From Vicia villosa (lineage: Eukaryota > Streptophyta > Magnoliopsida > Fabales > Fabaceae), in the NCBI RefSeq assembly GCF_029867415.1, contig NW_026705231.1, forward strand, positions 186,001 to 250,000: DNA of 64,000 bases, in the 5' to 3' direction. A model generated the notes under the pieces. The model was given only the letters and a program-made list of their open reading frames with translations, did no database searches and was not told the origin of the DNA. Made by a program: the position numbers and the translations under genes. Shown here piece after piece: positions 10,001 through 22,621 of the stretch (position 1 is the first letter of the stretch; every line of letters begins with the position of its first letter).

Positions 10001-12887
10001 TCACCTAGGAAATCTTAGACATATTATCCCCCTCTCAAAATAAAAGAATATTCTTTCAGAAATGACAAGAAGAAGATAAGAATAACATTAAGCATCGAAT
10101 TAAGGAGAACCACACTACCCCCATTCTCACATATTTATGCTTTCAAGAGTTGAGTCTTTTATCCAACAGAGCAACTAAAGGATCCCAAGTAGACTCGAGA
10201 CGGAGGTTAGCCTCCGCTAACAGCCCAAGATACTTGAAAGGAAGAAAGACTATCTTATGGTGGAAAAAATCTCTGGCTAGAGATAGAAAGACAAGATCAA
10301 CATTAACATAGATTATTCTTGAAGAAGTTAACGTGAAGACCCGAAGCCCTCTTAAAACCTCTAAGAATGACCATAATACATCATAAATTCTATAGAGATA
10401 CAACAACCCCCAAAAGAGTGTCATCAGCGTACTGAAGGTGGGTCACTACCAACCTAGAATTTCCAACTCTAAACCCAAAATAAAGACCAAGCTCCTGGGC
10501 TAGGTTCTCACAACCAAACCTCATGGCTCATCTAATATATTAGCACATGAACTTATATCCTCTTCTTCATTTTTTTCTCCTTCTCTCTCCTAATTCTCTA
10601 TGTCTCTCTTAACCTCACTTTTACTCATTATTAAAAACTATTTATATAATCAAGAAAAATAAAGAGATTAATTAAGAAAAAAATAGAGACTAAAATGAGG
10701 AAGGAAAGAAAAATAAAGGAAACGATCTAAAGTATTAATATAATAACATCATTTTGTAGCATTTTAGGGGCCATTCACTCGAGAAGCAATCTAACTTCAA
10801 GATAAATGACACTAAAAATACGTTGGTTTGTTTGGTATCATGAATTAGTTCTATTTTCTTTTAAATAAATGTTTTTACTCTATAAATTATGACTAATTAA
10901 AATGATTAAAGTTACTACTTACCTCTTTTTCACAATTTTATCTTTGTTCTAAATCAAATATTATTAGATGTCTTTTCAAATCGTTTTACTAAAATCACCT
11001 GTATCATATAGAATTTTGGATTTGAATCCTCATGTTGATGACATTAACTGTTGAATACACCAGAATATGTTTTAAATTTCTTGCTTATGACAGGGACATT
11101 GGCCAACAAAGGAATATACATACTCCACTCAGTAGGAAACTTACACAAACATCAAATTCTGCTAACTCACACAAAACCAATATTGATGATCATAAAAACA
11201 CTCTTTCACCATCATCTTCACCTTCATCACCACCACTTTCTACACCTATTTCACCTTCATCTTCACTACTTTCCATATCAGAAACTCCCTCAATTTCACC
11301 ATCACCAGAACTTTCACCTTCACCTGAGGCAGCACCAACAACTTCCTACTTACCATTTATATCATCAAATCCACCTATAGTTATGTCCACACCACAACTT
11401 TCTAATTGGATTTCAGCACCTTCTCCTTCTTCATCTTCAAACCAAAGGAATTCAAGAAGTTCAAACCGAAAGCAACATTCTGTTGTTATATGGTCAACAG
11501 TTGGAGGGTTTTCCTTCCTTGTTTTGGTTTCATGCACTGTTTTCATTTGCTTCAGAAGTAGTAAGGTTGTAACTGTCAAACCTTGGACCACAGGGTTGAG
11601 TGGCCAGCTTCGAAAAGCGTTCATAACAGGTAATTTCATATATGATATATCCGAGAAGTTTTAACGGACTATTATTTGAACTTATCTACTGACATAAACA
11701 CTTCTTATTTAGGTATTCCGAGTCTCAAACGAGCCGAACTCGTTGTAGCTTGTGAAGATTTCAGCAACATTATCGGTTCACTGAAAGATGAGACTATCTA
11801 TAAGGGAACTCTTTCAAGTGGAGTTGAGATAGCTGTAGTATCTTCTGCAGTAGCTTCTTCTAAAGAATGGTCAAAAATTTTGCAAGCCCAGTTCAGAAAC
11901 AAGGTATGCTAATGCAGGCAACAAATGTAGCAAATGCAACACACATTTTCTGATCTTGTTTTAATTCTTTTGCGTTGGTTTTTACTTTTTGTCGTCCAGA
12001 TTGAGACGTTGTCGAGAGTGAACCACAAGAATTTTGTGAATCTTATTGGTTATTGTGAAGAGAATAAACCATTCACAAGGATGATGGTTTTTGAGTATGC
12101 TCCGAACGGAACATTGTTTGAGCATCTACATAGTAAATCTCTTTTCCTTCTAAATTTACTTTCATCGCATACATGATCGCCAAGCCCAAACATTACTATG
12201 ACACTGATAATACTTCGAGAAAATAGAACAGTTGAATATAAATACATGTGTCAGACACTGAACAAACGCGTCTTGAATCTAAATTGTGTTAATGTATTTG
12301 TCGCAGTTAGAGAAGCGGAACAGCTCGACTGGAGAATGAGAATGAGGATAGCTATGGGAATATCTTACTGTCTAGACCACATACATCAACTCACACCACC
12401 AATTGCGCACAAAACCTTGTTATCTTCCTCTATATATCTAACAGAAGATTACGCTGCTAAAATATCAGACCTTAGTTTCTGCACCGCCGAGGTTGATACA
12501 AAGAAGAGTTCAGAAAAAACATCGGAAGAAGAAATAAAAGACAATGTTTATAGTTTTGGCGTAGTATTGTTTGAACTAGTAACAGGAAAAATTCCATATG
12601 CGGGAGAAAACGGCTTTGCGACAGATTGGGCTGCTGAATATATAAGAGGACAACCTCTGAGAGAGTTGGTGGATACAAACTTGAAATCAGTGAAAGATGA
12701 TGAAATTGAGAAATGGTCTGAAGTGATTCACAGTTGTGTAGATCCTGATCCGGAGAAAAGGCCATCGATGAAAGAGGTTACATCTAAGTTGAAGGAAATC
12801 ACTTCTATGGAGCCTGACGGAGCAACACCAAAATCATCTCCTCTTTGGTGGGCCGAAATTGAAATCATGACCTCAGATTTATGTTGA
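7041..12887 (+). CDS. Inactive receptor-like kinase (MRH1/At4g18640-type family), LRR region missing
   Basis: Six-exon model: 7041-7131, 7250-7319, 11094-11629, 11713-11903, 12000-12132, 12307-12887. All introns are GT-AG, and the phases join into one 533-codon frame. Residues 1-30 form a signal peptide (MSEAWRFTTFFCMVLIIGVV...). About 92-173 are Ser/Pro-rich, 184-207 form a membrane span (VVIWSTVGGFSFLVLVSCTV), and a kinase-like domain follows (ACEDFSNIIGS, FEYAPNGTLFEHLH, PPIAHKTL, DNVYSFGVVLFELVTGKIPY, near-terminal SPLWWAEIEIM). Catalytic residues are lacking: no VAIK lysine (EIAVVSS), no HRD aspartate, and ISDLS instead of DFG. Family members are known pseudokinases in root-hair and pollen-tube signalling. 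Those proteins have N-terminal leucine-rich repeats and about 650-690 residues; here exon 2 ends at MDPC and the next exon is already juxtamembrane. Exon 1-2 assignment is less certain than exons 3-6. Expression is unknown. Confidence 0.8.
8760..10540 (-). mobile_element. 5'-truncated LINE (non-LTR retrotransposon) remnant in intron 2
   Basis: Minus-strand translation starts inside a LINE-type reverse transcriptase, near 10450, with LQYADDTL (the YADD active-site motif). It continues with FLPFKYLGL and STWDPLVALLDKRL (10424-10143). Downstream is a degraded zinc-knuckle/RNase-type tail, readable only in fragments to about 8760. Stops and frameshifts are frequent. Starting within RT fits 5' truncation on insertion. 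I could not fix the target duplication or a clear poly-A end, so both borders are approximate. It fills the middle of the 3.8-kb intron between exons 2 and 3 of the pseudokinase gene. Confidence 0.75.
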
Positions 12888-12913
12888 GACATTAATTCAT
12901 CGATTTAGTTCAT

Positions 12914-13068
12914 ATACATTACCGGTGTAAAAAAAATTCCACTGTCAATTAATCGTAACAGTTAGAATGTTAAAAACATTTTACTTCAATTATAACTACT
13001 TCTAAAGTCAGACTTCTGAATGGTTACGATTTGTTGACAGTCTAAAATCTTTTACACCGACAATGTAT
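12914..13068. mobile_element. MITE with long imperfect terminal inverted repeats
   Basis: The ends ATACATTACCGGTGTAAA and TTTACACCGACAATGTAT are inverted repeats with two mismatches. The pairing continues inward (CACTGTCAATTAATCGTAAC against GTTACGATTTGTTGACAGT), giving arms of about 40 bp around an AT-rich centre. It lies 27 bp after the pseudokinase stop codon, so it is probably in that gene's 3' UTR. Superfamily is not decided from sequence alone. Confidence 0.8.
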
Positions 13069-13329
13069 CAAAAATACTGGAGTAAGGTGTGTATACAAGA
13101 GACTGCTTTTGTCTCAGCAGAGTAGTTGAAATTTGGAAATATTTAAGAAATGGAGTGTGTATACTATATTATGTATTACTGTCATTTTATGATTTTCTGC
13201 ATGAACTTTGTTTTTCTTTGTTGCTGAAAAAACTATGAGCAAGATAAATGTTTGCTATGTTTGTTGGATATGAGAAGGAAAACAAGTTTCTGTTCACCTT
13301 TTTATCATTTGAAGACATCAATAAAATGC

Positions 13330-13522
13330 AGAGCCGTCTTTGAGTGTGTGCAAGACGGGCTACAACACAGGGCCTCAACTTTTATGCTCTTAATTTGTGG
13401 CTAAACAGGCCCCATAATAGATTCGTAATGGTTTACACTACGACTAAATAGGGCCCATAATTGTTGTCACGGTTGAACTGTGTCTAACCTACACTGAGCC
13501 TCCAAAAACTTAAGACGGCTCT
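13330..13522. mobile_element. MITE, 193 bp, TIR AGAGCCGTCTT
   Basis: A perfect 11-bp terminal inverted repeat is at 13330-13340 and 13512-13522. The flanks AATAAAATGC and ATTGAAATGC look like a degraded target duplication of about 9-10 bp, suggesting a Mutator-like MITE. A related copy in opposite orientation lies in ETO1 intron 1 (15226-15417). No coding capacity. Confidence 0.75.
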
Positions 13523-14071
13523 ATTGAAATGCTATTTAATTCTATAACACTAGCCATGGAAAATAAGATCACAAAACTATATTGACATAAGATAGAGATT
13601 GAAGATTGCGGAAAGGAATAAAAAACAGAACAAAATGAAGTTTTGTTCTTTCTTCTGTCTATGGCAAAATAACAAAAACATAGGAAAAATAAGTTATGCA
13701 TTGTAGGAAACCAGAGGTATGAATCTCTTTATAACCTTGTAATGTACTGTACAAGAGGGTGTGTAAATAGTGGGATACAAACTGTGAATATGATTCACAA
13801 GAATCCACATCATATCAATGTACTATTTACTTACTATTATGAAAATATTCTCATTTACACATGAATCATACACAAGTAAATATCTATTATCCATTTTTGT
13901 CTTGATTCATCCAAAGTATAGCTTCTTGAGTTTTGTTTCCACAGTTCATGGACTTCATGCATCCCATTCTAGTTTTGTTCTTAGATAGTAGTTGCGAAAT
14001 ATCTAAGGAAAAACTCAGTCACTTGGGAATAGTCCACGATTTTCAAACCAAGTTCTTCACATTTGTTGAGA

Positions 14072-17000
14072 TCAAAAGTTAGGCTTTTGTATCCTTTGAT
14101 ATAAATCAATTGTTGCTGCATGGTTCGGATCTAAACAAAGAGCTGCCTTACAGTCTATTAGAGCAGATGATAGATCTCCCATTGACTCGTAAAACGCGGC
14201 TCGCAGATGAAGCATTTGAAGATCAGGCTTGAATTTTATAGCCTTCGTGAGTTCTTCTACAGCTTCTGTTTCTTTTTGCTCATCCATCAGCACTAGACAT
14301 ATAGGTGATAATTCATGTTAGTATAATAATCGGTTGTGAATTCATAGATAGTCCGCGACTTAAAGGAATCACATCATTATATGAGCGATTATTTGGATTG
14401 ACTTATTTGAACTTATCTGCTTTCATAAGTGGTAATGGAAACAACTTATGGCATGTTCGTAAGATATGAGAATGATCGGTAAATAAAAGTACCTGCTGCC
14501 CTGTATCTGTAAGGGTATGTCCTTAAAGGATCAAGGTGAGTTGCAATATCAAGATCAGCCATCGCCATTTCACGGTCACAATATTCCGATCGTTTCTCAT
14601 ACGCCGAGGCAGTACTCTCCGCCTTCTCAATTAGCATTGTCATCTCATCATACGCTGCCTTCCGTTGATTTTTCTGTTGATAAACACGCGCTAAACCTTG
14701 ATGAGCTCTTGTGTGCCTAATCGCAAGTGCGTTGTTGTAGCATTCGTTTGCAAGTTCTATTTTACCACAATCCACATAAATACTCCCCATGTTATTCAAT
14801 GCCTGCAAAATTTTCCGCAATACAATAAAAAAAACTGCACAACAAGACTACATTTGCAATATAGTGTTAGTTCGACATATAGCACTAACTTGTCCTTTGC
14901 GAAGTCCGTCTGAAGGACATTTAAGTGCTTCTTTAAGAAGCTGAATGACATAAGAAGAAGATTCGGGATCCAGATTTGTATCGGCTAACACATATGCTTT
15001 TAGGAAAAAGGCTTCAAATGATTTCTGAATTTCAATGGATCTGTCAGCCTTAGTAACTGCTTCGTCACGATAGCCTGTATCGTATAGAATCCATCCTTCG
15101 TAAATTAGTCTTTCCTGTGTTGAGCTAGAATGGTTTCTTGCCAGCCGCAAACTGCGCATTGCTGCCTTTTGACAGTTTAACCTGTGCACCATAAGAGTAT
15201 GTTTAGCAAATAAATAAAATTTTCACGAGCCGCCTCAAGTTTTTGGAGACCCTGTGTAAGTTAGCCGCGGTTTAACTATGACAGAACAAATAGATCCCCT
15301 ATTAAACCACGATTTAACTGTGACTAATTTTTTAGGCCCTATTTAACCACGATTAACTCTAAATAAATTTGGGCCCTGTGCAGTAGCCCGCATTAGACGC
15401 CCTCAAAGACGGCCCTGTGCAATGTGTGTGTGTTTGCATCTAGTCAAAATCTAGGAAGCATGAAACAAACACTAGACGGGGACACAGTACTCACACACGT
15501 AGACACTTGTAATAATTTAGAGAAAATAAAGTAAAACATGTATCAGTATCGTGTCACTGTCAGACACTAACACGTGTTAGACACAAGACACGTCCTCGAT
15601 CTAAAGTGTTAGTGATACTACATCAAAATTTAAAATGGTTAGGAAAACCAATACTATGTTTGAGTTAGTTCTAAATATGCTTACCTCAAGAGTAGTAGAG
15701 AAAGACGAAACTCGAGCAAACTCTTTCCAGGCTCATTCTCTAGCATCTGATGTATAATAGCCAAAGAACCGACATCATCAACAGAAGACCATTGTTGATA
15801 CAATTGCATCCAACAATCAGCCTGATTCTTCTTCTGAATTCTACTTTTAAGAATTTGAACCAAGCATTCTCCTCTAATCCTCCCATGTAAAGTTATATAA
15901 TTAGCCTCTATGGTTAACAATGCTCTAATATCTCTCATAGCACTATCATAATCCTCTAATGCAATATACAACCAACCCCTCAATTCTAAACAATCAGGTG
16001 AAAGCTTAAATCGAAGAAACTTATCGAGTTCCATAATCCCTTCTTTTATTTGCTTCTCCTCGACTTTCTCCAATGCTCTATACTTATAAGGAAATGAAAG
16101 TGAAGGATCGAGTCGAGTTGCGAAATCCAAATCAAAACCTTTCTCTCTTCCCATATTGTACAATGCTCTCTCTTGATACATCCATCCAACTGGTTTATAC
16201 TCAAATATCAAAGAACTGATTAACTTATAAGCCGAATACGGTTGACCTTGTTTATGCTTCGTTCTCGCCACGCCTGCTATAGAATAAACATGGCCTAATT
16301 CAACTGCTTCATCGAAACAACGTTGAGCTTCTTTATACTCTCTTCTTTCAAGAAATACACACCCTAATTGATGCAATGCAAGACCCTTCTGCCATCTCTC
16401 TGCACCACACTCTTTCATTCTCTCCAGCAACATCATCGTCGTTTTCGAAACCATGCTTTCTTCCATTGCCACATGACTGAGAAAATAGTACAACAAGAAA
16501 GTAGCACACCCTAAACTTTCCAGCTTTTCCTTTGACTCAAAACTGCATAAAAAACTTACCACCTTTGAATTACGAAGCGAATTCGGAAGCTCCCTAAGAA
16601 AAATTTGCAAGCAAGAAACAACAAGAAGTGTCGCGTTTTCTTCCAAACCATACTCAATTAGTATCAATGCATCTTCAACATTTTCAACAATTGAAGCCAA
16701 ATGAGAATCGCAAGACGATTTCATTTCCTCGCAACAAAACCTATTGGCAAATGATAGAAGCTCTAAAACAGTTTTGGCACAGAAAAGATCCAATCTTTTT
16801 GTTCTGCTATAAAATTCTAATGCTTTCATACCTTCAGAGCATAACCCGTTTTTCGAAAAATCAATCTTCCACATTCTGGATTCTACAAATCCACCACAAA
16901 GCATCGCGTTAAATGGTTCCGAAAGTGAAGCAATTCTCGACCTAACACACTTGATTTCTTCATTCTCAACACAAAACAAAACATCACTTTCCTCATCAGA

Positions 17001-17627
17001 CAAACTCACACAATCATTAGAAGTGTCACTTTTTCGCTCCTCGTTACATTGACAATGATCATTGATCGAAAAAGGACTAAATCCATTTTCCAAATTCTTC
17101 TTTGGACATTCAAGAACATTATAACCACCACAATCCATTGAAGAAACACCAACAAGCTCATCATCCCTTCTCTCATATCTCAACCAAGCAGACAACACAA
17201 CCTTTGACATCACATCCTCGGCGTTCTGCCGCGCCGTTCTGAGACATCTTCTGAGTAGCTTCTGGTCCCCAAGACCATACAAAACAGAAAAAAGTTCCAC
17301 AAAAAGTGACACTTTCTCAGACTGTAAAGAGCAAAACTCTATCCGCTGATAGAGTTCTGCTAAAGTCTCTACAAGGTTTACAGGTTTAAGATAAGGCTCT
17401 ATGGTTGGTTCAATGGTATCAGTAGAAGGTAATTTCAGAGAAACAAGATTTGCAAACTCTGAACTTTTGCTATTGTTGTTGAATTTTGATTTTGACCATG
17501 ACAAGATTGTTTTGTGTCTGCTAAAGTTGTGAGGTTTGGTTTTGCTGCCACCATTGGTTTCAGATGAAGAACTTAAAGCATGAACTTGAATACTCTTGAA
17601 ACGTTCAACAATCTTCAAACTACGCAT
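14072..17627 (-). CDS. ETO1: ETO1-like BTB/TPR protein (ethylene biosynthesis regulator)
   Basis: Four exons on the minus strand: 17627-15685, 15181-14890, 14802-14493, 14292-14072. All junctions are GT-AG and in phase, giving 921 residues. The start MRSLKIVERFKS matches the usual family N-terminus. A BTB domain lies around residues 213-315 (IASLSEPFNAMLCGGF, LELLSFANRFCCEEMKSSCD, LIEYGLEENATLLVVSCLQ). TPR repeats follow from about 410 (HQLGCVFLERREYKEAQRCF, SADCW-type ADCWMQLYQQWSSVDD, KAAMRSLRLARNHS, YEGWILYDTGYRDEA) to the end (LHLRAAFYESMGD, CKAALCLDPNHAATIDLY). ETO1 and EOL proteins link CUL3 E3 ligase to type-2 ACC synthases and mark them for degradation, lowering ethylene output. Length is close to Arabidopsis ETO1 (951). 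No disruption is visible. Whether it is the ETO1 or EOL orthologue needs a tree. Confidence 0.95.
15226..15417. mobile_element. MITE in ETO1-like intron 1
   Basis: About 190 bp with degraded ends GAGCCGCCTCAAG and CTCAAAGACGGCCC. It is related to, and inverted relative to, the MITE at 13330-13522: shared phrases include GGGCCCTGTG/CACAGGGCC, GCGGTTTAACTATGAC-like and AGCCCGCATTAGACG-like segments. It sits inside the intron, away from both splice sites. Confidence 0.65.
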
Positions 17628-19930
17628 TTTTTTGAGTTTTTGATGAATTCAACCACTTTTCTTCCAACCCTTTGAGCTAAATTGTTGAACTTTGTATCAA
17701 CATTAACATGGGTTGTGAAAAGTTTGAATCTTTGAGAAAAGGGTTTTCATTTTGTACTAAGCTTAAACAGTTTCAACACAAAAAAAAAAAAACATGTTTT
17801 TGTTTTGACAAGAATAATGATGTTTTTTTTTTGCTAAAAATAGGAAGAAAATTCAGGGTTTAGAAAATGAGATGAAAAATTGGTACATAAATGAAGAAAT
17901 TAAGTGATTCAGGTGAACCTGCTATGCTCAGAAAGTAAAGAGAGATTCTTCAAAAGAACCACTCCAGTTTGAGACAGCACCATGCTAATTTGGTCAACTA
18001 GTTCCAATATGATTTTTTTTTTTGATTTATTTATTAAAAGATGTGAGATTAGAGAATAATTAATAGTTATGGCATCAAATCAAGTGAAAGTAAAAGGGAC
18101 TTTTTTTAAGAATGAATTGTTGTTTACTAATAGCTAGGTATCTTTAGGTTAATTAATTAAAAAGAATGAGTTAACTTGCAATGGATTTGGAGTGAGATGG
18201 AATTGTGAAGTAAAGGTGCACTAGGTGGAGTGAGTTGTGTTTTTGTGTAACTAATCCAATTATTGTTTTTGAGTTAAGAAGTCTTATCAACACCAAACAA
18301 AATATTTTAATCTAATCAATATATTTTTTCTTTATCAATTCTCTAATATAAATTATAATTAATCTATAACATTTAAGTTAATTGAAATATAAATATTACT
18401 AAACACAACCTTAAGATTAAGCAAACAAAAATGTTGTTGCAAAAGCTCTTAAAAAAATGGCACGAGACAAACATAATTGAGAATTCTAGTCTAAAATATT
18501 GGTCCGTCGCTGCAAAAAATGATGGCGGAATGAGGTAGATTCAAAGAATCTTTGAAGTCTAAATTGCAAAAATTTATGTTTATAAAAATCTGGAAAAAAA
18601 AAAAAAAAACATTGTGAAACATGACAAACATATTATAAGATATATTATAGGATGCGAGTTTAAAATTGTATTCCTCTTTTATGTTTTTTTGTCATCTCTG
18701 ATTAAGATATGTGTTATAATTGACACCTCTCTCAATTTGTTAGTTTAAACATATGAGTGATAATATTAATATCTTGTTACAAGTTAATATCAATATCTAG
18801 TTTGTACAGGTTAATTTAAACATTGAATTATTATAAATATGGTCAATATCTTTTAAATAAATTTAGATTATGGAAATAATTTCTGAAAATTTCAATTATT
18901 TATTTTTACTCTATTTTGCCAACTAAATTAATTAGGAAATTGTACAATAGCTATCATCACTTTCACCATAAATTATTTGGTCCATTATGGTTGAATGTCT
19001 AAGTCATACGTGGCTCTTTCTTTTTTCTTGAGGAGTAAAAGGCTTAGTGTATGGTGTTTTATGAATGCTTTTAATTCTATAATCTCATTATTATTGTACT
19101 ACTACTACCTCATATGATCCAACTAGTCCTAGATATTTATAACTCATGTCCTTCAAAAAATAAATATCCAACTATAAATATATTTGGATGTAAAAAATAT
19201 TTTTAAAATATCAATTGCACATCAATTAAATTATAATATTATATTATTTTGGAAAATAATTAAAAACATTTTGCTAAGTGTCAAACGCACATGAATTAGA
19301 GAAGATGTGCATGAACATGTCATAATCAAATATTAAAAAACACAAAATCTTAACAAATAAAGCCAGGTCAGAGACCTAATTATTGATAGGTTAGGACAGT
19401 AGATCTAGCAATACTTTTGTACAATTTTTAATAAATTATTATAACTCAAAACATCATGAAGCATATATGGTGGCTCTTATGCATAGAGATTCTATCAATT
19501 ATTGGATTAAATGTGTTATGATGCATGTACAAAATAAAGAATAATATATGTGCGCATCAATACAAGTTGGAGTTAATGTTTTTGGAATATATACCTATAT
19601 AGCCTTTTGATTAATTACCATGTGGCACTAGTGAAGCATGTTCTTCTATAATATTGTACCCACCATGAAAACATTAAAGCAACTAGTGGAAAAAGACTCA
19701 ACTAGCTTTAACATAACTATTCCTAAAATCTATGCAAATTCTTAAAGATGTTGATTCGTTATGGGGTTTGATAAAAAGGTAAAAAAAATTGTGGTACACA
19801 AACAAGTCTTCTTTTAGCCACTCTTAGGTGATTAATTTAGATTCTCCACTTATAAATTAAAAGAGATGAACTTTCTCTTAGTCGATTAATTTAGATTCTC
19901 CATTTATAAATTAAATGGGATGAATTTTGT
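17628..19930. other. AT-rich intergenic region upstream of the ETO1-like gene
   Basis: Contains the presumed promoter and 5' UTR of the minus-strand gene (17628 to about 17950), several poly-A/T runs, and no coding sequence I can support. No clear TATA box stands out from the background. A 54-bp tandem duplication closes the region. Confidence 0.6.
19821..19928. repeat. 54-bp tandem duplication
   Basis: Two adjacent copies (19821-19874 and 19875-19928), each starting CTCTTAG and containing GATTAATTTAGATTCTCCA. They differ at only a few positions, so the duplication is recent relative to the surroundings. Confidence 0.85.
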
Positions 19931-20479
19931 ATTATATTGGTAGATAGTGAGTTAATCCTACCATTGGTGTATTATGATTATAATTCTTTGTGTTTTAGAA
20001 TTATGATTAGATTATTCGAATTTATGTTGAGCCTTTTATTTATAGGTGTAAGAATACTCGCTCCAATATTTCAGTTAAGGTTGTTTATACTGTCGATGAA
20101 CATAGATATATATATAGTAATTGGTAAAACTTTATCCCCTAATGGTGGGGTATGGAGGCGGTGGCCAAGCGTTTACCCTTGTGCTAAAGCGACTGTATTA
20201 GGGTTTATAGGTCTCTCTCAGTGTGTTTGGATCTGGGCTACGAGCTAAAGAGCCTTGGACTATGCTTATTGGCTAATTTGGAGGTGGTGGCCACTTTCCT
20301 CTACTTATGATAGGGCAACCACTTTTAGGATTAGCCATGCGTTTGTAACTTGGTCTCAGGTAGTGCACTTTGGGGTCTAGAATCGAGTCATAGGTCCATA
20401 CATGATTTGAGGTTGAGTTCATAGTCCTAAATCTTATGTTAGTCCACATCCTCAAGCATTACACATGTAATGGAAAGGT

Positions 20480-20625
20480 ACTTAAGATTATTATGGCGGT
20501 CCCTCTGCCCCCAATCATGAAGTTTTTAACCGCACAATATTTAAAATTATTATGTCGTTCCATCTGTCCCCAAGCATGAGGTGTTTAGGATTATTATGTC
20601 GGTCGACCTTCTCCCCAACATAAGG
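20480..20625. repeat. Three short diverged tandem units
   Basis: The phrase GATTATTATGKCGKTC followed by a CCCCAA-rich stretch recurs starting near 20486, 20545 and 20589, with unequal spacing (about 59 and 44 bp). It lies within the decayed gypsy-type region. Confidence 0.6.
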
Positions 20626-22585
20626 CATGTAATGGTGAGGTGTTTGAGGACGAACTCCTTTGTGACATTTTTCAAGCACTCGTGGTATTGGGACGCGAAG
20701 TTTCCTTTTTAGGGAAGTTCAGGGGGTCATAAATTGTGTTTTAGCATGTAATGAGATGAGCTATATTCATAATATTCCTTTATAAAGCATAACAATGGCG
20801 GACCCGCGTAATTTAGTGGGTGTTAAATCCATCGTCAATTTTTGGGTCTCTATGCCTTTACGAGATAGGTCTTGTGTAGGTTCTACTACCTTGGTAGTAA
20901 CCCATCACATTCGTATATGGTGTATGACTTGATTTTTAAGTGATTTGATCGTTTTTTATATTGTTTCTACCCCACTAATTTCTTACCTTCATTTTATCTT
21001 CGAGTTTAAATAAAATTTTCTTTTCTTAAAGCTAAAGGGGTTTTGTGGTGAGTTATTCTCTCCTAGATTTTTTTTTCTAATTTTTTTCATCTTCATCTAA
21101 TGATGATTATCAAGGAGAAATACTTATATAAGTATGTTGTGAAACCTTCTATTACTAATCAAGATTTTGTCGATATGTGTTGCTCCTTGGGAGGACTAAC
21201 AGGATTATGGTCTGGAGGGGCTACTTTAGGAAAGCCAAAATAAGTATGATCTAGAAGGGCTAATTTAGGAAGATTTTAGGTTGGAGCAATTGTGATTCTA
21301 GTAGTTTCAATTATTCGAGTCAAGCGAGTATACGTAGCCATGAGAATGATTATGTTATATCCTTTTTTTTCGTAATTTCCAAGTCTTATTTAGAATCCCT
21401 CTTTGACAGCCATGTCTACTGATTTGACTACTTCATATGACCTCGAGGTTTTTTAGTACATATTATATTATCTTAACGAACAAACTGTCGTTGCATCCCC
21501 ATTTTCTACCAGAGTTTCGTCCATTGTCAAGGAAAAAAGATATTTTTGTAGAACTAGTTAAGGATGAGGAGCGTGTCGTTATGAGATATTATGAGATTAT
21601 GTTGTTGATAATATCGGGGTTATGACTCCTTTCAATGATTTTAAGTGTGAATTTCTTGGGGTAGTTAATATGTCCCTTTCTCAATTCCATCCAAATAGTT
21701 GGGAAATTATACGAGCCTTTGAAATTGTATGCCAAGGCCTTATATTAGAGCCATGCAAGGATATCTTTTTCTCTTTTTATTTCTCTAAGGGAAGGAAAAA
21801 GGTTATTAGATGTTGTTGAGTGGTAAAATTATACCAGATCACTTTAGTTCCTTCCAATCCTTGTATAAATATTTATAAATTGATTTATTCCTAGTGAAAG
21901 GTGTGGTGGGAGTGTCCTAAGACCATTTATGACCACCTATACAACCTCAAGTTTCCTTTATATTGGGAGAGTTATCATGCCACCATCAAGGGTTTTGATT
22001 TTGATATGTTTACCGAATTAAAGTAATGCATAATTTAATTCTAGATAAGTTTAAATAAATGCATATTAGGGACTTTTGTTGTAAGGAGTATAATGATGTT
22101 TATATTATTAGTTTTCTAAGTGATTTTATTTATCCTTTTAAATGCTGCAATAATTGATTTGTTGGGTTTTAATTATGCTAGTTTTTCTTTGCAAGGAAAA
22201 TGTATTCAACTAAATCTAAGGAACTCATGGCTTTTATGTTGGAAGCCAAAAAATTAGAGAAAAAAATGAGATTCAGCTCAGGCACAAGGTTTCTTCTTCA
22301 AATGCAAAATTATGGAGTGTATAGAGGAAACCTAGGGAAATATCCCTAGAGGGGTTGCTACTTCTTTAGATGTAGTTATTGTGTTTGCTGTAATTATTGG
22401 TGAATCTTGGCCTATAAAAAAGGAAGTTTGCATGAAGGTTAGACACAATAAAGGAGATAACAGGAAATGACATTCTACTCAGAAGACAGTTGGGACCCCC
22501 AAGCTTGTTAACCCTGTTGAGGTAACGCGTGTCTCAATGTATAATAGTTTAATAATGATGTATATTTTAAAAGTGAGAAGACGAA

Positions 22586-22621
22586 AGTATTATATATATA
22601 ATATATATATATATATATATT
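22586..22621. repeat. (TA)n microsatellite
   Basis: An almost pure TA run interrupted once by AATA. Open frames across it have no meaning. Confidence 0.85.

Noticed and set aside
11051..11380. His-rich frame overlapping the pseudokinase exon 3
   Set aside because: A shifted reading of the Ser/Pro-rich coding segment; codon structure supports the other frame, which continues into the kinase domain.
19937..20248. 103-codon open frame
   Set aside because: No family resemblance, no splice context, and it lies in decayed repeat DNA with tandem units nearby.
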